A DNA stretch of 64,000 nt from NCBI RefSeq assembly GCF_900103005.1, contig NZ_FMWL01000002.1, positions 62,001 through 126,000 on the forward strand, in the 5' to 3' direction. Below the pieces are notes generated by a model. The model was not told the origin of the DNA and made no database searches. It was given only the letters and a program-made list of their open reading frames with translations. Numbering within the stretch: position 1 is the first letter of the stretch; every line of letters starts with the position of its first letter. Both the position numbers and the translations under genes were made by a program. The DNA is from Acidaminobacter hydrogenoformans DSM 2784. Its GTDB lineage: Bacteria > Bacillota > Clostridia > Peptostreptococcales > Acidaminobacteraceae. Below, one piece after another: positions 16,894 through 25,290 of the stretch.

Positions 16894-17589
16894 TTATTCG
16901 TTTTGTTCGCCTTGCTTGCCCTCGAGGACGGCATCTGCCATTTTGCCTGAGATCAGCTTGACAGCGCGGATTGCGTCGTCGTTGCCCGGGATGACATAAT
17001 CCACTTCATCCGGATCACAGTTCGTGTCGACAATTGCGACAACCGGAATACCAAGGGTTCTTGCTTCCTGGATCGCGATGCGCTCTTTTTTAGGGTCGAC
17101 AATGAACATAGCTGAAGGCACTTTAGGCATTTCCTTGATGCCGCCAAGATACTTCTCGAGTTTTTCTTTCTTGGCGCGAATCTGAATAACTTCTTTTTTA
17201 GGAAGGACATCAAAAGTGCCGTCTTCTTCCATCTTCTCATACTTGTAGAGGAGATCAATTCTCTTCTTGATCGTCTTGTAGTTTGTCAGCATACCGCCAA
17301 GCCATCTTTGGTTGACGTAGAACATGCCGCAACGCTTAGCTTCGAGCTCGATAGCTTCCTGAGCCTGCTTTTTAGTGCCGACGAAGAGAACTTCTCCGCC
17401 TTCAGCAACGACGTTCTTGACAAAATCATACGCGTCGTCAATTTTCTTGACCGTCTTTTGAAGGTCAATGATATAGATTCCGTTTCTCTCTGTGAAGATG
17501 TATTCCTTCATTTTAGGGTTCCATCTTCTCGTCTGGTGGCCAAAGTGTACGCCTGCCTCCAGCAGTTGTTTCATTGAAATTACTGACAT
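16894..17589 (-). CDS. rpsB: 30S ribosomal protein S2
   Basis: Structural protein of the 30S subunit, bound between head and body. [22 protein letters not shown] and the [21 protein letters not shown] and [23 protein letters not shown] blocks are family hallmarks. 231 residues. GGAGGTG stands before the ATG. It has a strong own promoter and a leader of about 100 bases that could carry autoregulation by S2 (inference). Confidence 0.99.
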   Translation of the reverse strand: MSVISMKQLLEAGVHFGHQTRRWNPKMKEYIFTERNGIYIIDLQKTVKKIDDAYDFVKNVVAEGGEVLFVGTKKQAQEAIELEAKRCGMFYVNQRWLGGMLTNYKTIKKRIDLLYKYEKMEEDGTFDVLPKKEVIQIRAKKEKLEKYLGGIKEMPKVPSAMFIVDPKKERIAIQEARTLGIPVVAIVDTNCDPDEVDYVIPGNDDAIRAVKLISGKMADAVLEGKQGEQNE

Positions 17590-17688
17590 AGTGCACCTCC
17601 GTTTTTTTCTTCCCCGCCGTTCATATCTGACAAAGACCCATGATCAGGGCAACCCTCTGGCAAATCCCGGCGAGTGCGGTTTTGGACC
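17590..17688 (-). promoter_or_regulatory. rpsB 5' leader, possible S2-responsive structure
   Basis: The transcript between the promoter and rpsB can form a closing stem CGCCG...CGGCG around smaller stems (CAGaGGG-ttg-CCCtG; CTGA...TCAG). The closing stem ends shortly before the Shine-Dalgarno. Autoregulatory leaders are known for S2 in other bacteria; I cannot match this one to a named family. Confidence 0.35.
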
Positions 17689-17694
17689 TTGATA

Positions 17695-17723
17695 AGTATA
17701 ACATAACCAAACGCGGCGTTCAA
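17695..17723 (-). promoter_or_regulatory. sigma-A promoter of rpsB-tsf
   Basis: TTGAAC (17718-17723) and TATACT (17695-17700) with a 17-base spacer and TG one base before the -10 (extended -10). The -35 lies in the 3' arm of the hairpin that follows codY. Confidence 0.85.
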
Positions 17724-17747
17724 GAGATATTCTCCGGATACGCCGCG
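17712..17747 (-). terminator. hairpin terminator between codY and rpsB
   Basis: CGCGGCGT and ACGCCGCG pair, with an inner GAGA-ATA-TCTC stem. TTTGGTT follows, a poor U-tract. It overlaps the rpsB promoter. Confidence 0.55.
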
Positions 17748-17781
17748 CTTTAATAATTTTTTGATCTTTTTTTTGCGTTCC

Positions 17782-17811
17782 GCCCAAACCTCAAACGATT
17801 TGAGTTCAGGG
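17782..17811 (-). other. hairpin just after codY
   Basis: CTCAAA-TCG-TTTGAG inside GCCC...GGGC, ten bases past the codY stop codon. No U-tract follows; an A-rich run does. Probably a 3'-end stability or processing structure. Confidence 0.4.
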
Positions 17812-17820
17812 CTATTGCAT

Positions 17821-18600
17821 TTACTTTTTCAGTCGCTTGAGTTCAGGCATCAACTTGTCATTGAGGATTCGGATATAAGTGCCCTTCATTCCCAAACTGC
17901 GGGATTCTATGACTCCGGCGCTCTCAAACTTCCTCAAGGCATTGACAATAACAGAGCGGGTAATGCCCACGCGGTCCGCGATCTTACTTGCTACGAGAAG
18001 ACCTTCATCCCCATCCAGCTCATGGAAAATATGCTCCACAGCCTCAAGCTCGGAATAAGAAAGGGTTCCAATTGCCATTTGAACGACAGCTTTCTTTCTG
18101 GACTCCTCTTCGTACTCTTCTGTCTTGGCGCGGATGACTTCCATGCCGACCACCGTTGACGCATATTCCGCAAGGACTATGTCTTCTTCGGAATACGTCG
18201 TATCCCGGCGCGCGACAACAAGTGTCCCCAGCCTGAGTCCATTTCCAATGATAGGCACAATTGTGATGAACTTTGAATAGCTGCTGATATCCCCTTTAAA
18301 AATTTTCATGACGACATCCTGAGGAATATTAAACATGGTTTGATCTATTTTTAGCAGCTCTGCGTTGATCTCTTCCGGAAACATCTGAACATTGGTCCCT
18401 TTTTCAAAAACAAGCGGGCTGTCCTCCGCGATGACCAGTCCATAGCCAAGTACCTTGCCCCTTTTGCTGATGATGTAGACATTAGCGTCGAGGACTTCCT
18501 TAAGCATCATGCTGATATCCGGAAATGAAACGGGCGCGTTGCCGGATTGCTGAAGGATCTTGTTAAGTCTTCTTGCTTTTTCGAGTAGTTTCATGCTCAC
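17821..18600 (-). CDS. codY: Global nutrient-responsive repressor CodY
   Basis: GTP- and branched-chain-amino-acid-sensing repressor of Firmicutes. The N-terminal GAF domain (about 1-155) is followed by a winged helix; [22 protein letters not shown] near residue 203 is the recognition region and [11 protein letters not shown] follows. 259 residues, identical in length to B. subtilis CodY. Start is GTG with GGGAGGT seven bases upstream; an internal ATG two codons on is further from it. It follows topA by 24 bases and should share its promoter, which carries a CodY-box-like sequence. The codV-clpQY genes that precede codY in Bacillus are absent. Confidence 0.98.
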   Translation of the reverse strand: MSMKLLEKARRLNKILQQSGNAPVSFPDISMMLKEVLDANVYIISKRGKVLGYGLVIAEDSPLVFEKGTNVQMFPEEINAELLKIDQTMFNIPQDVVMKIFKGDISSYSKFITIVPIIGNGLRLGTLVVARRDTTYSEEDIVLAEYASTVVGMEVIRAKTEEYEEESRKKAVVQMAIGTLSYSELEAVEHIFHELDGDEGLLVASKIADRVGITRSVIVNALRKFESAGVIESRSLGMKGTYIRILNDKLMPELKRLKK

Positions 18601-18624
18601 CTGATATACCTCCCTGAGTTTTAA

Positions 18625-20694
18625 TTAATGCGAAGAAACTTCTTTATAAGTGCAGGTAGTGCTTGAACATAAAACAGTCCGGTTCTTTTTGGTCACCTTC
18701 TCGACGAGGGCCTCTCCGCAGAGCGGGCATGCCCGCCCAACCGGGCGGTTCCAGGATACATAACGGCACTCAGGGAAGCGGCTGCAGCCGTAAAAAGTTT
18801 TTAGCTTTTTCGTCTTGCGCTCCACAACTTTGCCGACCTTGCACAGCGGACAATCCACACCTATTTCGTTGAGAATTGCCTTTGTGTAATCACATTCAGG
18901 ATAGTTTGAACAAGCGTAAAACTTTCCAAATCTGCCGTGCTTGATATTCAGCGGATGTCCGCACTTTTCGCAGAGCAAGTCCGTCTTTTCAGTCAAATCC
19001 AACTTTTCAAGGCTCTCATCAGCCTTGGCCAAGGTTTCGCTGAACGGCCCGTAAAACTCTCTTAAAATGCTGTGCCAATCCATATTCCCGGCCTCGACTT
19101 CATCCAGCTTGTTTTCCATGCCAGCTGTGAAGTCGGCATTGACAATCTCTTCAAAATAGCCCGCCATGATATCGTTGATGATATACCCTAACTCCGTAGG
19201 TTTTAAAGATTTTTTTTCGCGTTCAACATAACCCCGGCTGATAATGGTGGCAATGGTTGGGGCATAGGTGGAAGGACGACCAATCCCCTTCTCCTCCATC
19301 TCCTTGACCAATGTCGCTTCCGTATATCTTGCAGGCGGCTGGGTGAAATGCTGGTCAGGCTTGACATGAAGCCGCTGTACACCGTCTCCTGTTTTGATGT
19401 CCGGCAGCCGGTTTTCCTTAAAGCTTGAAAATTCGTAGACCTTCAAAAATCCGTCAAATTTCAGCAGCAGGCCATTTGCCTTGAGCAAAGCCTCCCCTGC
19501 GGTTATGGAGACGTTTTTGGAATCGAAGGTCGCGTCCGACATGCCGGCAGCTACGAATCTCTGCCAAATCAGCGTGTAAAGCTTCAGCTGGTCTTTGGTC
19601 AAAGAGGCTTCGAGGGTTTCTGGCATCAGGTGGATATAAGTCGGCCGCACGGCTTCATGGGCATCCTGTGAGGATTTTGATTTCTTTTCAGTCCGTGCCT
19701 TTTTGTTCAGATAAGCTTCCCCGTACTCACGGTCAATAAATTCAACCAAATGGCGCTTCGCTTCTTCAGAAATCCGCGTTGAGTCCGTTCTCATGTAAGT
19801 GATGAGGCCGATGGTCCCTTGACCCTTGACCGCTATACCTTCATAAAGCTGCTGTGCTACCATCATTGTCTTACTCGCCGAGAAACCGAGTCTGTTTGCT
19901 GCATCCTGCTGCAGGCTGCTGGTCGTAAACGGCGGTTGCGGCGCCCTGGATTTAACTTTGTTCTGGACTTCCGTAATCTGAGGCTCAGCGGCTTCGAGGT
20001 ATGCTTTCATCTCGAGTGCCTCATGTTCATTTCGCAGCTCCGGCTTCTTGCCTTTAAACTGCGAAAGCTCCGCCTCAAACGGCAGATCTGACGGTAGATG
20101 CTTGAGCTCCATGGCAACGGACCAATACTCTTCTTTGACAAAAGCATTGATTTCATTTTCGCGGTCGCAGATCAGCTTGGTGGCCACCGACTGAACACGT
20201 CCGGCGCTCAGGCCTTTTCTGACTTTTCTCCAGAGCAGAGGACTGATTTTATATCCCACCAAACGGTCCAGCACCCTTCTGGCTTGCTGGGCATCCACAA
20301 GATTGAGATCGATGCGTCTTGGATGATGAATCGCTTCCTTGACAGCTTCCTTAGTAATTTCGTGGAATTCAATTCTGCAGGGCTCCTCATCACCAAGATT
20401 CAACAAGGTACCAAGGTGCCAGGCGATTGCTTCGCCCTCTCTATCCGGGTCAGTCGCCAGATAGACGCGCTCTGATTTTTTTGCTGCACTTTTGAGTTCT
20501 TTGATGACGTCGCCTTTTCCCCGTATGTTGATATATTGCGGTTCAAAGTCATTTTCAACGTCGACGCCAATTTTGCTTTTGGGCAGATCTCTGACATGTC
20601 CCACGGAAGCAAGCACCTTATAGTTCTTTCCTAAAAATTTTTCTATGGTCTTCGCTTTTGCCGGAGATTCGACAATGATCAGATTTTTAGCCAT
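18625..20694 (-). CDS. topA: DNA topoisomerase I
   Basis: Type IA enzyme that relaxes negative supercoils. TOPRIM domain at the N-terminus (IIVESPAKAKTIEKFLG), active-site region LITYMRTDSTRIS near residue 298 (Tyr of YMRTDS is the nucleophile), then three C-terminal four-Cys zinc modules (CEKCGH...CSNYPEC, CPLCKVG...CSRFPEC, CPLCGEA...CSSTTC). 689 residues. GGAGG precedes the ATG. Downstream of dprA as in most Firmicutes, but separated by a 233-base region with its own promoter. Confidence 0.98.
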   Translation of the reverse strand: MAKNLIIVESPAKAKTIEKFLGKNYKVLASVGHVRDLPKSKIGVDVENDFEPQYINIRGKGDVIKELKSAAKKSERVYLATDPDREGEAIAWHLGTLLNLGDEEPCRIEFHEITKEAVKEAIHHPRRIDLNLVDAQQARRVLDRLVGYKISPLLWRKVRKGLSAGRVQSVATKLICDRENEINAFVKEEYWSVAMELKHLPSDLPFEAELSQFKGKKPELRNEHEALEMKAYLEAAEPQITEVQNKVKSRAPQPPFTTSSLQQDAANRLGFSASKTMMVAQQLYEGIAVKGQGTIGLITYMRTDSTRISEEAKRHLVEFIDREYGEAYLNKKARTEKKSKSSQDAHEAVRPTYIHLMPETLEASLTKDQLKLYTLIWQRFVAAGMSDATFDSKNVSITAGEALLKANGLLLKFDGFLKVYEFSSFKENRLPDIKTGDGVQRLHVKPDQHFTQPPARYTEATLVKEMEEKGIGRPSTYAPTIATIISRGYVEREKKSLKPTELGYIINDIMAGYFEEIVNADFTAGMENKLDEVEAGNMDWHSILREFYGPFSETLAKADESLEKLDLTEKTDLLCEKCGHPLNIKHGRFGKFYACSNYPECDYTKAILNEIGVDCPLCKVGKVVERKTKKLKTFYGCSRFPECRYVSWNRPVGRACPLCGEALVEKVTKKNRTVLCSSTTCTYKEVSSH

Positions 20695-20714
20695 GAAATA
20701 CCTCCAATATAACT

Positions 20715-20743
20715 ATTATATTCAAAAAATTCGAAAGATTCAA
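20715..20743 (-). promoter_or_regulatory. sigma-A promoter of topA-codY
   Basis: TTGAAT (20738-20743) and TATAAT (20715-20720), 17 bases apart. A second -35-like TTGACA at 20792-20797 pairs only with weak -10 sequences (TAAGAA at 17 bases). Confidence 0.75.
20717..20731 (-). promoter_or_regulatory. CodY-box-like site on the topA-codY promoter
   Basis: AATTTTTTGAATATA on the minus strand matches the CodY consensus AATTTTCWGAAAATT at 12 of 15 positions and overlaps the -10 element. It fits autoregulation of codY, but the region is AT-rich, so chance similarity is possible. Confidence 0.4.
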
Positions 20744-20871
20744 TCTTGTCAAAAAATCACCATTATAATTCTTATATGATGCGTATGAGTTTGTCAACAC
20801 TTTCTTGAAAGTTTGGCAGGATGTCCGTGTACTGCGACCATCGGCAAAAATCATGAACTTTGGAAAATCCA

Positions 20872-20904
20872 GACGCCGGGCCCCTGAAAATGGGGCCCGG
20901 CGTC
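20872..20904 (-). terminator. 13-bp GC-rich hairpin after dprA
   Basis: GACGCCGGGCCCC and its exact complement (arms 20872-20884 and 20892-20904) lie 23 bases after dprA. The sequence after it is TGGATTTTCC, so the U-tract is weak. Probably ends comM-dprA transcripts. Confidence 0.65.
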
Positions 20905-20927
20905 TCAACACCGCATCTGCTTAGACA

Positions 20928-22007
20928 TCAACTAAGATTATACCTTCCAAACCAGCACCGAATCAATCTCTTTATTTCAAGTTCGCTTAAAAATTCATAC
21001 AATTGTCCGGCAGGCCAGCCCGTCGCGTCGACGAAATCGTCAATGGTCAAATCGCCATAACGCTCGACGAGGGCAAGCAGCTGTCCGGCTTCTTCAGTCA
21101 ACTTTGGCCGCTGACGTCTCGGAACATGCCATTCGAGACGGCTGAACAAGTCTTCCGGCGTCGTCAGGATTTGGGCCATATTCTGGATCAGAAAATTCGT
21201 ACCCGCGCTTTGAGGCGCGTCTATGTTGCCCGGCACGGCAAAGACCTCACGCCCTTGCTGTATGCCGTGGAGCGCGGTGGACATGGTGCCGCTTTTAATC
21301 ACCGCTTCCACGACGACAAGTCCGGCACTGAGTCCGCTGATCAATCTATTCCGATCCGGAAAAAAGGAAGGATAAGCCGGAGTTCCAGGCGGCTTTTCGC
21401 TGAGAATCAGCCCATCCCCGGAAGACAGGATACGTTTCCTCAGGCTCGCGTTGGCGCTGGGGTAATTGATGTCCAGTCCGCAGCCCATTACCGCCAGCGT
21501 TGGGCCTTCGTTCTCAAGGGCGGTCAAATGCGCCAGGGCATCTATACCCACGGCGAGCCCGCTGACAGTCATAGCCCCCTGTTCGACAGCAGCTTGCGTC
21601 AGCATTTTTGTCACCTTCAGGCCATACTGTGTCGGGTGTCTGGTGCCTACCACCGCGAGGGGCCTTGGATGTCTCAGAAGCTCAAGGTTCCCCCTGGCAT
21701 AAAGTAAAAGAGGCGGATCCTCAATAGTACTGAGCCGTTCTGGAAAAAGCGGGTGTTCCGGCAGGATCAGACTCATGCCGCTCTTTTCAACCTGCCTCAG
21801 CCTGTTTAATATCTCGTCCGGCTTATAGGTTTTAATCAATGACAACCGTTGATCCGGGGTGAGTCCCTCCAGGCGATCAGGGCCATCCCGCAGCAGAGCT
21901 TCTATGTCCCCGCAGCTGCTAAGCAGACGTCTGGCAAGATCTCTGTTGATCCCTTTCGCGGACTCCATCCAAAGCGCGCAGGCTGCATAAGCTTTAAAAG
22001 TCTCCAT
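20928..22007 (-). CDS. dprA: DNA processing protein DprA
   Basis: Rossmann-like protein that loads RecA on incoming single-stranded DNA during transformation; also widely kept in species not known to be competent. LAVVGTRHPTQYGLKV, TVSGLAVGIDALAH and VMGCGLDINYPSAN are the family blocks. An N-terminal helical SAM-like part and a C-terminal winged helix (DDFVDATGWPAGQLYEFLSELE) flank them. A reading frame 16 codons longer exists, but GAAGGGATGG before ATG-GAG-ACT supports 359 residues. The start overlaps the end of comM by 14 bases. Confidence 0.95.
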   Translation of the reverse strand: METFKAYAACALWMESAKGINRDLARRLLSSCGDIEALLRDGPDRLEGLTPDQRLSLIKTYKPDEILNRLRQVEKSGMSLILPEHPLFPERLSTIEDPPLLLYARGNLELLRHPRPLAVVGTRHPTQYGLKVTKMLTQAAVEQGAMTVSGLAVGIDALAHLTALENEGPTLAVMGCGLDINYPSANASLRKRILSSGDGLILSEKPPGTPAYPSFFPDRNRLISGLSAGLVVVEAVIKSGTMSTALHGIQQGREVFAVPGNIDAPQSAGTNFLIQNMAQILTTPEDLFSRLEWHVPRRQRPKLTEEAGQLLALVERYGDLTIDDFVDATGWPAGQLYEFLSELEIKRLIRCWFGRYNLS

Positions 22008-23472
22008 GAAGCACCATCCCTTCAGAAAGGTGCTTGGCGCAGACCATATCCTCATCGTCGAGATCAGCTAAGGTTCTGGCCAGTCGAATGACCTGGGTGG
22101 CGTCTCTGTAACTGAACCCGTGATCCTTGAATTGATCCTGGAATTTAGTTCGCAGCGCCTCTGACTCAAAAGTTTTAAAAATTTGGTCTATGGGTGCTGC
22201 AGCGTTCCGGATGACAGGACTTTCATACCTATGCCTTTGCCGCTGAACCGCAGAGGTCACCATTGCCCTCATGACATGGGAATTCAGCGGGTCATTGCTG
22301 CGTAAATCCTCTTCCATATAATCGCTGGTCAGCAGCCGGATATCAAAGCGGTCGCCAAGAGGACCCCTGAATTTGATTTGGTGGCGCTGTACATTTTGAA
22401 TCTGACAGGTGCAGGGTTGATTTGAACCATAAAAACCGCAGGGACACGGATTGGCGGTTGCCAGCAAAGTAAATCTGGCAGGCAGCCGCAAGGTCTGAAG
22501 TGGTCCGCCTATTTCCACAAAGCCTTCATCCAGCGGTCTTTTCAGATCTTCAATGACCGTCTTCGAGAATTCAGTCAGCTCTTCAAAGTAAAGGACACCG
22601 TGATTAGCCAGCGTGACCTCCCCTAATTTTCCGGCTGAGGTCCCTGTCAATTCACTTCTTTTAAGCGTGGTCTGAGGCATTCTATAAGGGGCTTTTATTC
22701 CAATGGCATCGAGATCCGTTATCACCTGGCCATGAACCTGAAGAACCTCTCTGAGCGCTGTTTCGTCAAGATCTGGAAGGATAGTTGCAAGTCTTCTTGC
22801 CAATAAACTTTTACCAGTTCCTGGTGGCCCTACCAAAAGCACATGGTGTTGAGCCGCAGCCGCCGCCATCATGGCTCGCTTGTGGAGCCTGTGTCCGGCA
22901 ATATCACCATAGTCAATCTCATAAGCCATCCCTTCATTTGGACGGTCCTCAAGACTTTGAGGCACCACAGGGGATAGTGGCTGTTGAAGGTCACTGAGCT
23001 GCCTGACGCCCACAATTTCAACACCTGGAAAATATCTTGCTGAAGAAATCTGCTCCGCGGGAATAAAGAACCGTTTGACGCCACTGGCAATGAGCCCCTC
23101 CATCATATTATAAAGGCCTTGTACAGCGCAAACTGAGCCGTCCAGTGACAACTCTCCAATAAAGGCATCCTCGCTTTTGATTTCTGGTTTTCCCTCGAGA
23201 AGATTCATGATCGCGGCAGCGATCGCCAGGTCAAACTGCGCGCCGCGCTTTGCGAGATGAGATGGGGTCAAGCTCACGACGACTTTTTTGTTGTTGACGC
23301 GAAGGCCAACAGAGCGAAGCGCTGAGATAATTCTCATTCGCGATTCTTTCGCGACATGGTCCGGCCTGCCTATGATGTTGAATACCGGAACGCCCTTGCT
23401 CATACTAACCTGCACACCTGTCGGGTGCGCTTGTATGCCCTGTGGTGACGCTGACCATACCTGAATGTACAT
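21994..23472 (-). CDS. comM: YifB/ComM-family Mg-chelatase-like AAA+ ATPase
   Basis: An N-terminal Lon-protease-like S5 fold domain (about 1-165) is followed by the AAA+ module with GPPGTGKSLLARRL near 217, then ANPCPCGFYGSNQPCTC and a C-terminal Mg-chelatase domain. ComM of Gram-negative bacteria is a branch-migration helicase in transformation; the Firmicute role is not established. TTGGAGG precedes ATG-TAC-ATT, giving 492 residues; the four extra upstream codons would overlap the Shine-Dalgarno. Pairing with dprA suggests a role in handling imported or recombining DNA. Confidence 0.93.
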   Translation of the reverse strand: MYIQVWSASPQGIQAHPTGVQVSMSKGVPVFNIIGRPDHVAKESRMRIISALRSVGLRVNNKKVVVSLTPSHLAKRGAQFDLAIAAAIMNLLEGKPEIKSEDAFIGELSLDGSVCAVQGLYNMMEGLIASGVKRFFIPAEQISSARYFPGVEIVGVRQLSDLQQPLSPVVPQSLEDRPNEGMAYEIDYGDIAGHRLHKRAMMAAAAAQHHVLLVGPPGTGKSLLARRLATILPDLDETALREVLQVHGQVITDLDAIGIKAPYRMPQTTLKRSELTGTSAGKLGEVTLANHGVLYFEELTEFSKTVIEDLKRPLDEGFVEIGGPLQTLRLPARFTLLATANPCPCGFYGSNQPCTCQIQNVQRHQIKFRGPLGDRFDIRLLTSDYMEEDLRSNDPLNSHVMRAMVTSAVQRQRHRYESPVIRNAAAPIDQIFKTFESEALRTKFQDQFKDHGFSYRDATQVIRLARTLADLDDEDMVCAKHLSEGMVLHGDF

Positions 23473-23482
23473 GACAACCTCC

Positions 23483-23524
23483 AAATGGTATATATTGTTA
23501 ACGCACTTCCATAATATACCATTT
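23483..23524 (-). promoter_or_regulatory. comM promoter inside an 11-bp inverted repeat
   Basis: AAATGGTATAT (23483-23493) and ATATACCATTT (23514-23524) are exact inverted copies 20 bases apart. On the minus strand the upstream arm holds TGG-TATATT, an extended -10 element (23513-23521), and the downstream arm ends at the Shine-Dalgarno. Transcription would start between the arms, so the repeat acts on DNA, which suggests an operator for an unknown repressor. Confidence 0.5.
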
Positions 23525-23648
23525 GCATAAATTTGTCACTCACTATTTGTTAATTATAGGTAAAAGCGAGGAAACGTTGCCTGGTGTCTTTTCCCTGCTT
23601 TGCTTTTTTCTGTGGCTAACGAATATTGCCCTCTTATCATTGGAAAAT

Positions 23649-23693
23649 AAAAAAAGGGCTGTTCCAAAACCAGCTTTGCGGTTTTGCACCAGC
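23649..23693 (-). terminator. intrinsic terminator after the membrane-protein gene
   Basis: GCTGgTgcAAAACC pairs with GGTTTTggAaCAGC, followed by CCC and seven T on the minus strand, 45 bases after the stop at 23738. Confidence 0.85.
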
Positions 23694-23737
23694 GCCTTTA
23701 TCCAGTCGAGGTTAAACCTACTCAAATAAAAAATACA

Positions 23738-24145
23738 TCATTTAATTTCAATAGATTCGTGGATATAAACCTTCTTATTTTTCCTGTTAAACATCAAGAC
23801 CTCAGATAAAAGCTTTTCGTGGTCAATAATTGCCGGACGAATATAAAAGATATTTTTATCATGACCCACTACAACCCATTTTTTATTTCTTCTGGTTCTT
23901 GTAATGAATTGAAGATTTTTGTAAAGGATGGTCTGGGTCACTTTGTCTCCAGTACGCAGTTCAATTCTGTCACCTTTGACCTCAATGACCGTCTTCATTT
24001 GCTTGAGGCAGTCCTTGAAAAGAAAGAGGGAGACTAATCCCAAGATCGATAAATAGACCCAGTTCCCAAGCATGACGCCAAAAATAATAAACATGGCGCC
24101 AACAGCAGCCTGTAAGTAAATTTCGCTTTTTTTATACCGGTACAA
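23738..24145 (-). CDS. Uncharacterised small membrane protein, possible bacterial PH-like domain
   Basis: I do not recognise this 135-residue protein. Two hydrophobic segments (about residues 11-26 and 28-43) form a membrane hairpin after a short basic start (MYRYKKS). The rest is a likely beta-rich soluble domain with alternating strands (TVIEVKGDRIELRTGDKV, ILYKNLQFITRTRRNKKWVVVGHD) resembling the bPH/YcxB-like pattern, by eye only. Start is TTG with AGGGGGG nine bases upstream. It is the last gene of rbgA-rnhB-yraN and is followed by a strong terminator. Base use looks more AT-rich than neighbours. Confidence 0.75.
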   Translation of the reverse strand: MYRYKKSEIYLQAAVGAMFIIFGVMLGNWVYLSILGLVSLFLFKDCLKQMKTVIEVKGDRIELRTGDKVTQTILYKNLQFITRTRRNKKWVVVGHDKNIFYIRPAIIDHEKLLSEVLMFNRKNKKVYIHESIEIK

Positions 24146-24159
24146 TATAAAGCGCCCCC

Positions 24160-24519
24160 CTATTCAGAACCATCTATAAACTGGATTAGCGGTGATGGAC
24201 GCCCTACACCTTGAATCGTCAGGAAGGACATCCTCATTTCAGTATAATAGACCGGGTGCTCAGACAGATAGCGCCCGGCAGCTTTCTTCATCCTCATGAT
24301 TTTTCGAGAATCCACCCGTTCCAAGAGTTCATAGTCCTCATCTTTTGTCCGGGAAGCTTTCACTTCAATGATATACAGGATTTTATTCTTCATGGTGATT
24401 AAATCGATCTCCGCGCCAGGCACCCTGAAATTCCGGCATAAAATTTCATGTCCGTCAGCGGCCAAAAATGCTGCGGCTTTCTCTTCACCCATGGCTCCAA
24501 TGATGTTAGACCGCTTCAC
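24160..24519 (-). CDS. yraN: UPF0102 (YraN) nuclease-like protein
   Basis: A 119-residue protein with a PD-(D/E)xK-like core: GEEKAAAFLAADGHEILCRNFRVPGAEIDLITMKN then LYIIEVKAS hold the Glu-Asp-Glu-Lys set expected of a Holliday-junction-resolvase-like fold. The enzymatic activity of the family is unproven. GTG start after GGAGG. It lies three bases after rnhB, as in many Firmicutes. Confidence 0.93.
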   Translation of the reverse strand: MKRSNIIGAMGEEKAAAFLAADGHEILCRNFRVPGAEIDLITMKNKILYIIEVKASRTKDEDYELLERVDSRKIMRMKKAAGRYLSEHPVYYTEMRMSFLTIQGVGRPSPLIQFIDGSE

Positions 24520-24522
24520 AGT

Positions 24523-25290
24523 TTATACCTCCGGCAAATCGTGAAATGACTTCAAGAAGGTCTCCCTGTGCTCAGGGGTCTTGCCATAGGACCTGAGCGC
24601 CTCATAATGCCGCTCGGTACCATAGCCCTTGTGCGCGTCAAAGCCGTACTCGGGATACTGGACCGCGAGACGCTTCATGTAGCGATCCCGGGTTACTTTA
24701 GCTATAATGGACGCTGCGGCAATGGAGACGCTGCGCTGATCACCCTTGATCAGGGAAAGCTGACTGACAGTGCAGTTTTCAAGCTCCAGGGCGTCAAGAA
24801 GCAACGCTTCGGGCGAAATTTCCATAGTCTCGAGGGCGCGTTTTGCCGCCAGTTTGGTTGCCTTCAAAATATTGAGCTCATCTATTTCAGCACAGGTAGC
24901 GTAGCCTATGCCAACACTCAGCGCCTTTTCCACGATCTCTTCATACAGCATTTCCCTTACTTTTTCCGACAGTTTTTTGGAATCATCCAGACCATAGATT
25001 GGCGCTTCTGGATCCAATATGACAGCCGCAGCGACAACCGGGCCGGCAAGAGGTCCCCTGCCAGCTTCGTCAATACCTGCGACGAGGGGCATACCTTCTT
25101 TGGTGAACTGGGCTTCAAAAACTGACATTTGCTTGAATTTGTCAGCTGCTTTTTCCAGTTTCCTCCGTTTAGAAGCGAATTTTTCAAGGAGGGTCTTGGG
25201 AACCGGAGTCGCGAGCTGAGCTTCGAGATGCTCAAGGGCCTCCAAAGTCCCAATAGCCTTCAACTTCTCAATGACCTCAGTTGTCTTCAT
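24523..25290 (-). CDS. rnhB: Ribonuclease HII
   Basis: Cuts RNA in RNA-DNA hybrids and removes misinserted ribonucleotides. The catalytic domain starts near residue 68 with LVAGIDEAGRGPLAGPVVAAAVIL (Asp and Glu metal ligands); GYGTERHYEAL near 221 closes it. An N-terminal 65-residue helical extension, as in B. subtilis RnhB, may bind the substrate. 255 residues. Its start overlaps the end of rbgA by 14 bases, with GGGGAG as Shine-Dalgarno. Confidence 0.97.
   Translation of the reverse strand: MKTTEVIEKLKAIGTLEALEHLEAQLATPVPKTLLEKFASKRRKLEKAADKFKQMSVFEAQFTKEGMPLVAGIDEAGRGPLAGPVVAAAVILDPEAPIYGLDDSKKLSEKVREMLYEEIVEKALSVGIGYATCAEIDELNILKATKLAAKRALETMEISPEALLLDALELENCTVSQLSLIKGDQRSVSIAAASIIAKVTRDRYMKRLAVQYPEYGFDAHKGYGTERHYEALRSYGKTPEHRETFLKSFHDLPEV

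Noticed and set aside
20792..20797. TTGACA as main -35 for topA
   Set aside because: Perfect hexamer, but the nearest TATAAT is 24 bases away and only TAGAA-like weak -10 sequences fit 17; the TTGAAT/TATAAT pair closer to topA is better.
23523..23729. 68-codon plus-strand frame with a hydrophobic stretch between comM and the membrane-protein gene
   Set aside because: It begins in the comM promoter, has no Shine-Dalgarno and runs through the terminator at 23649-23693.
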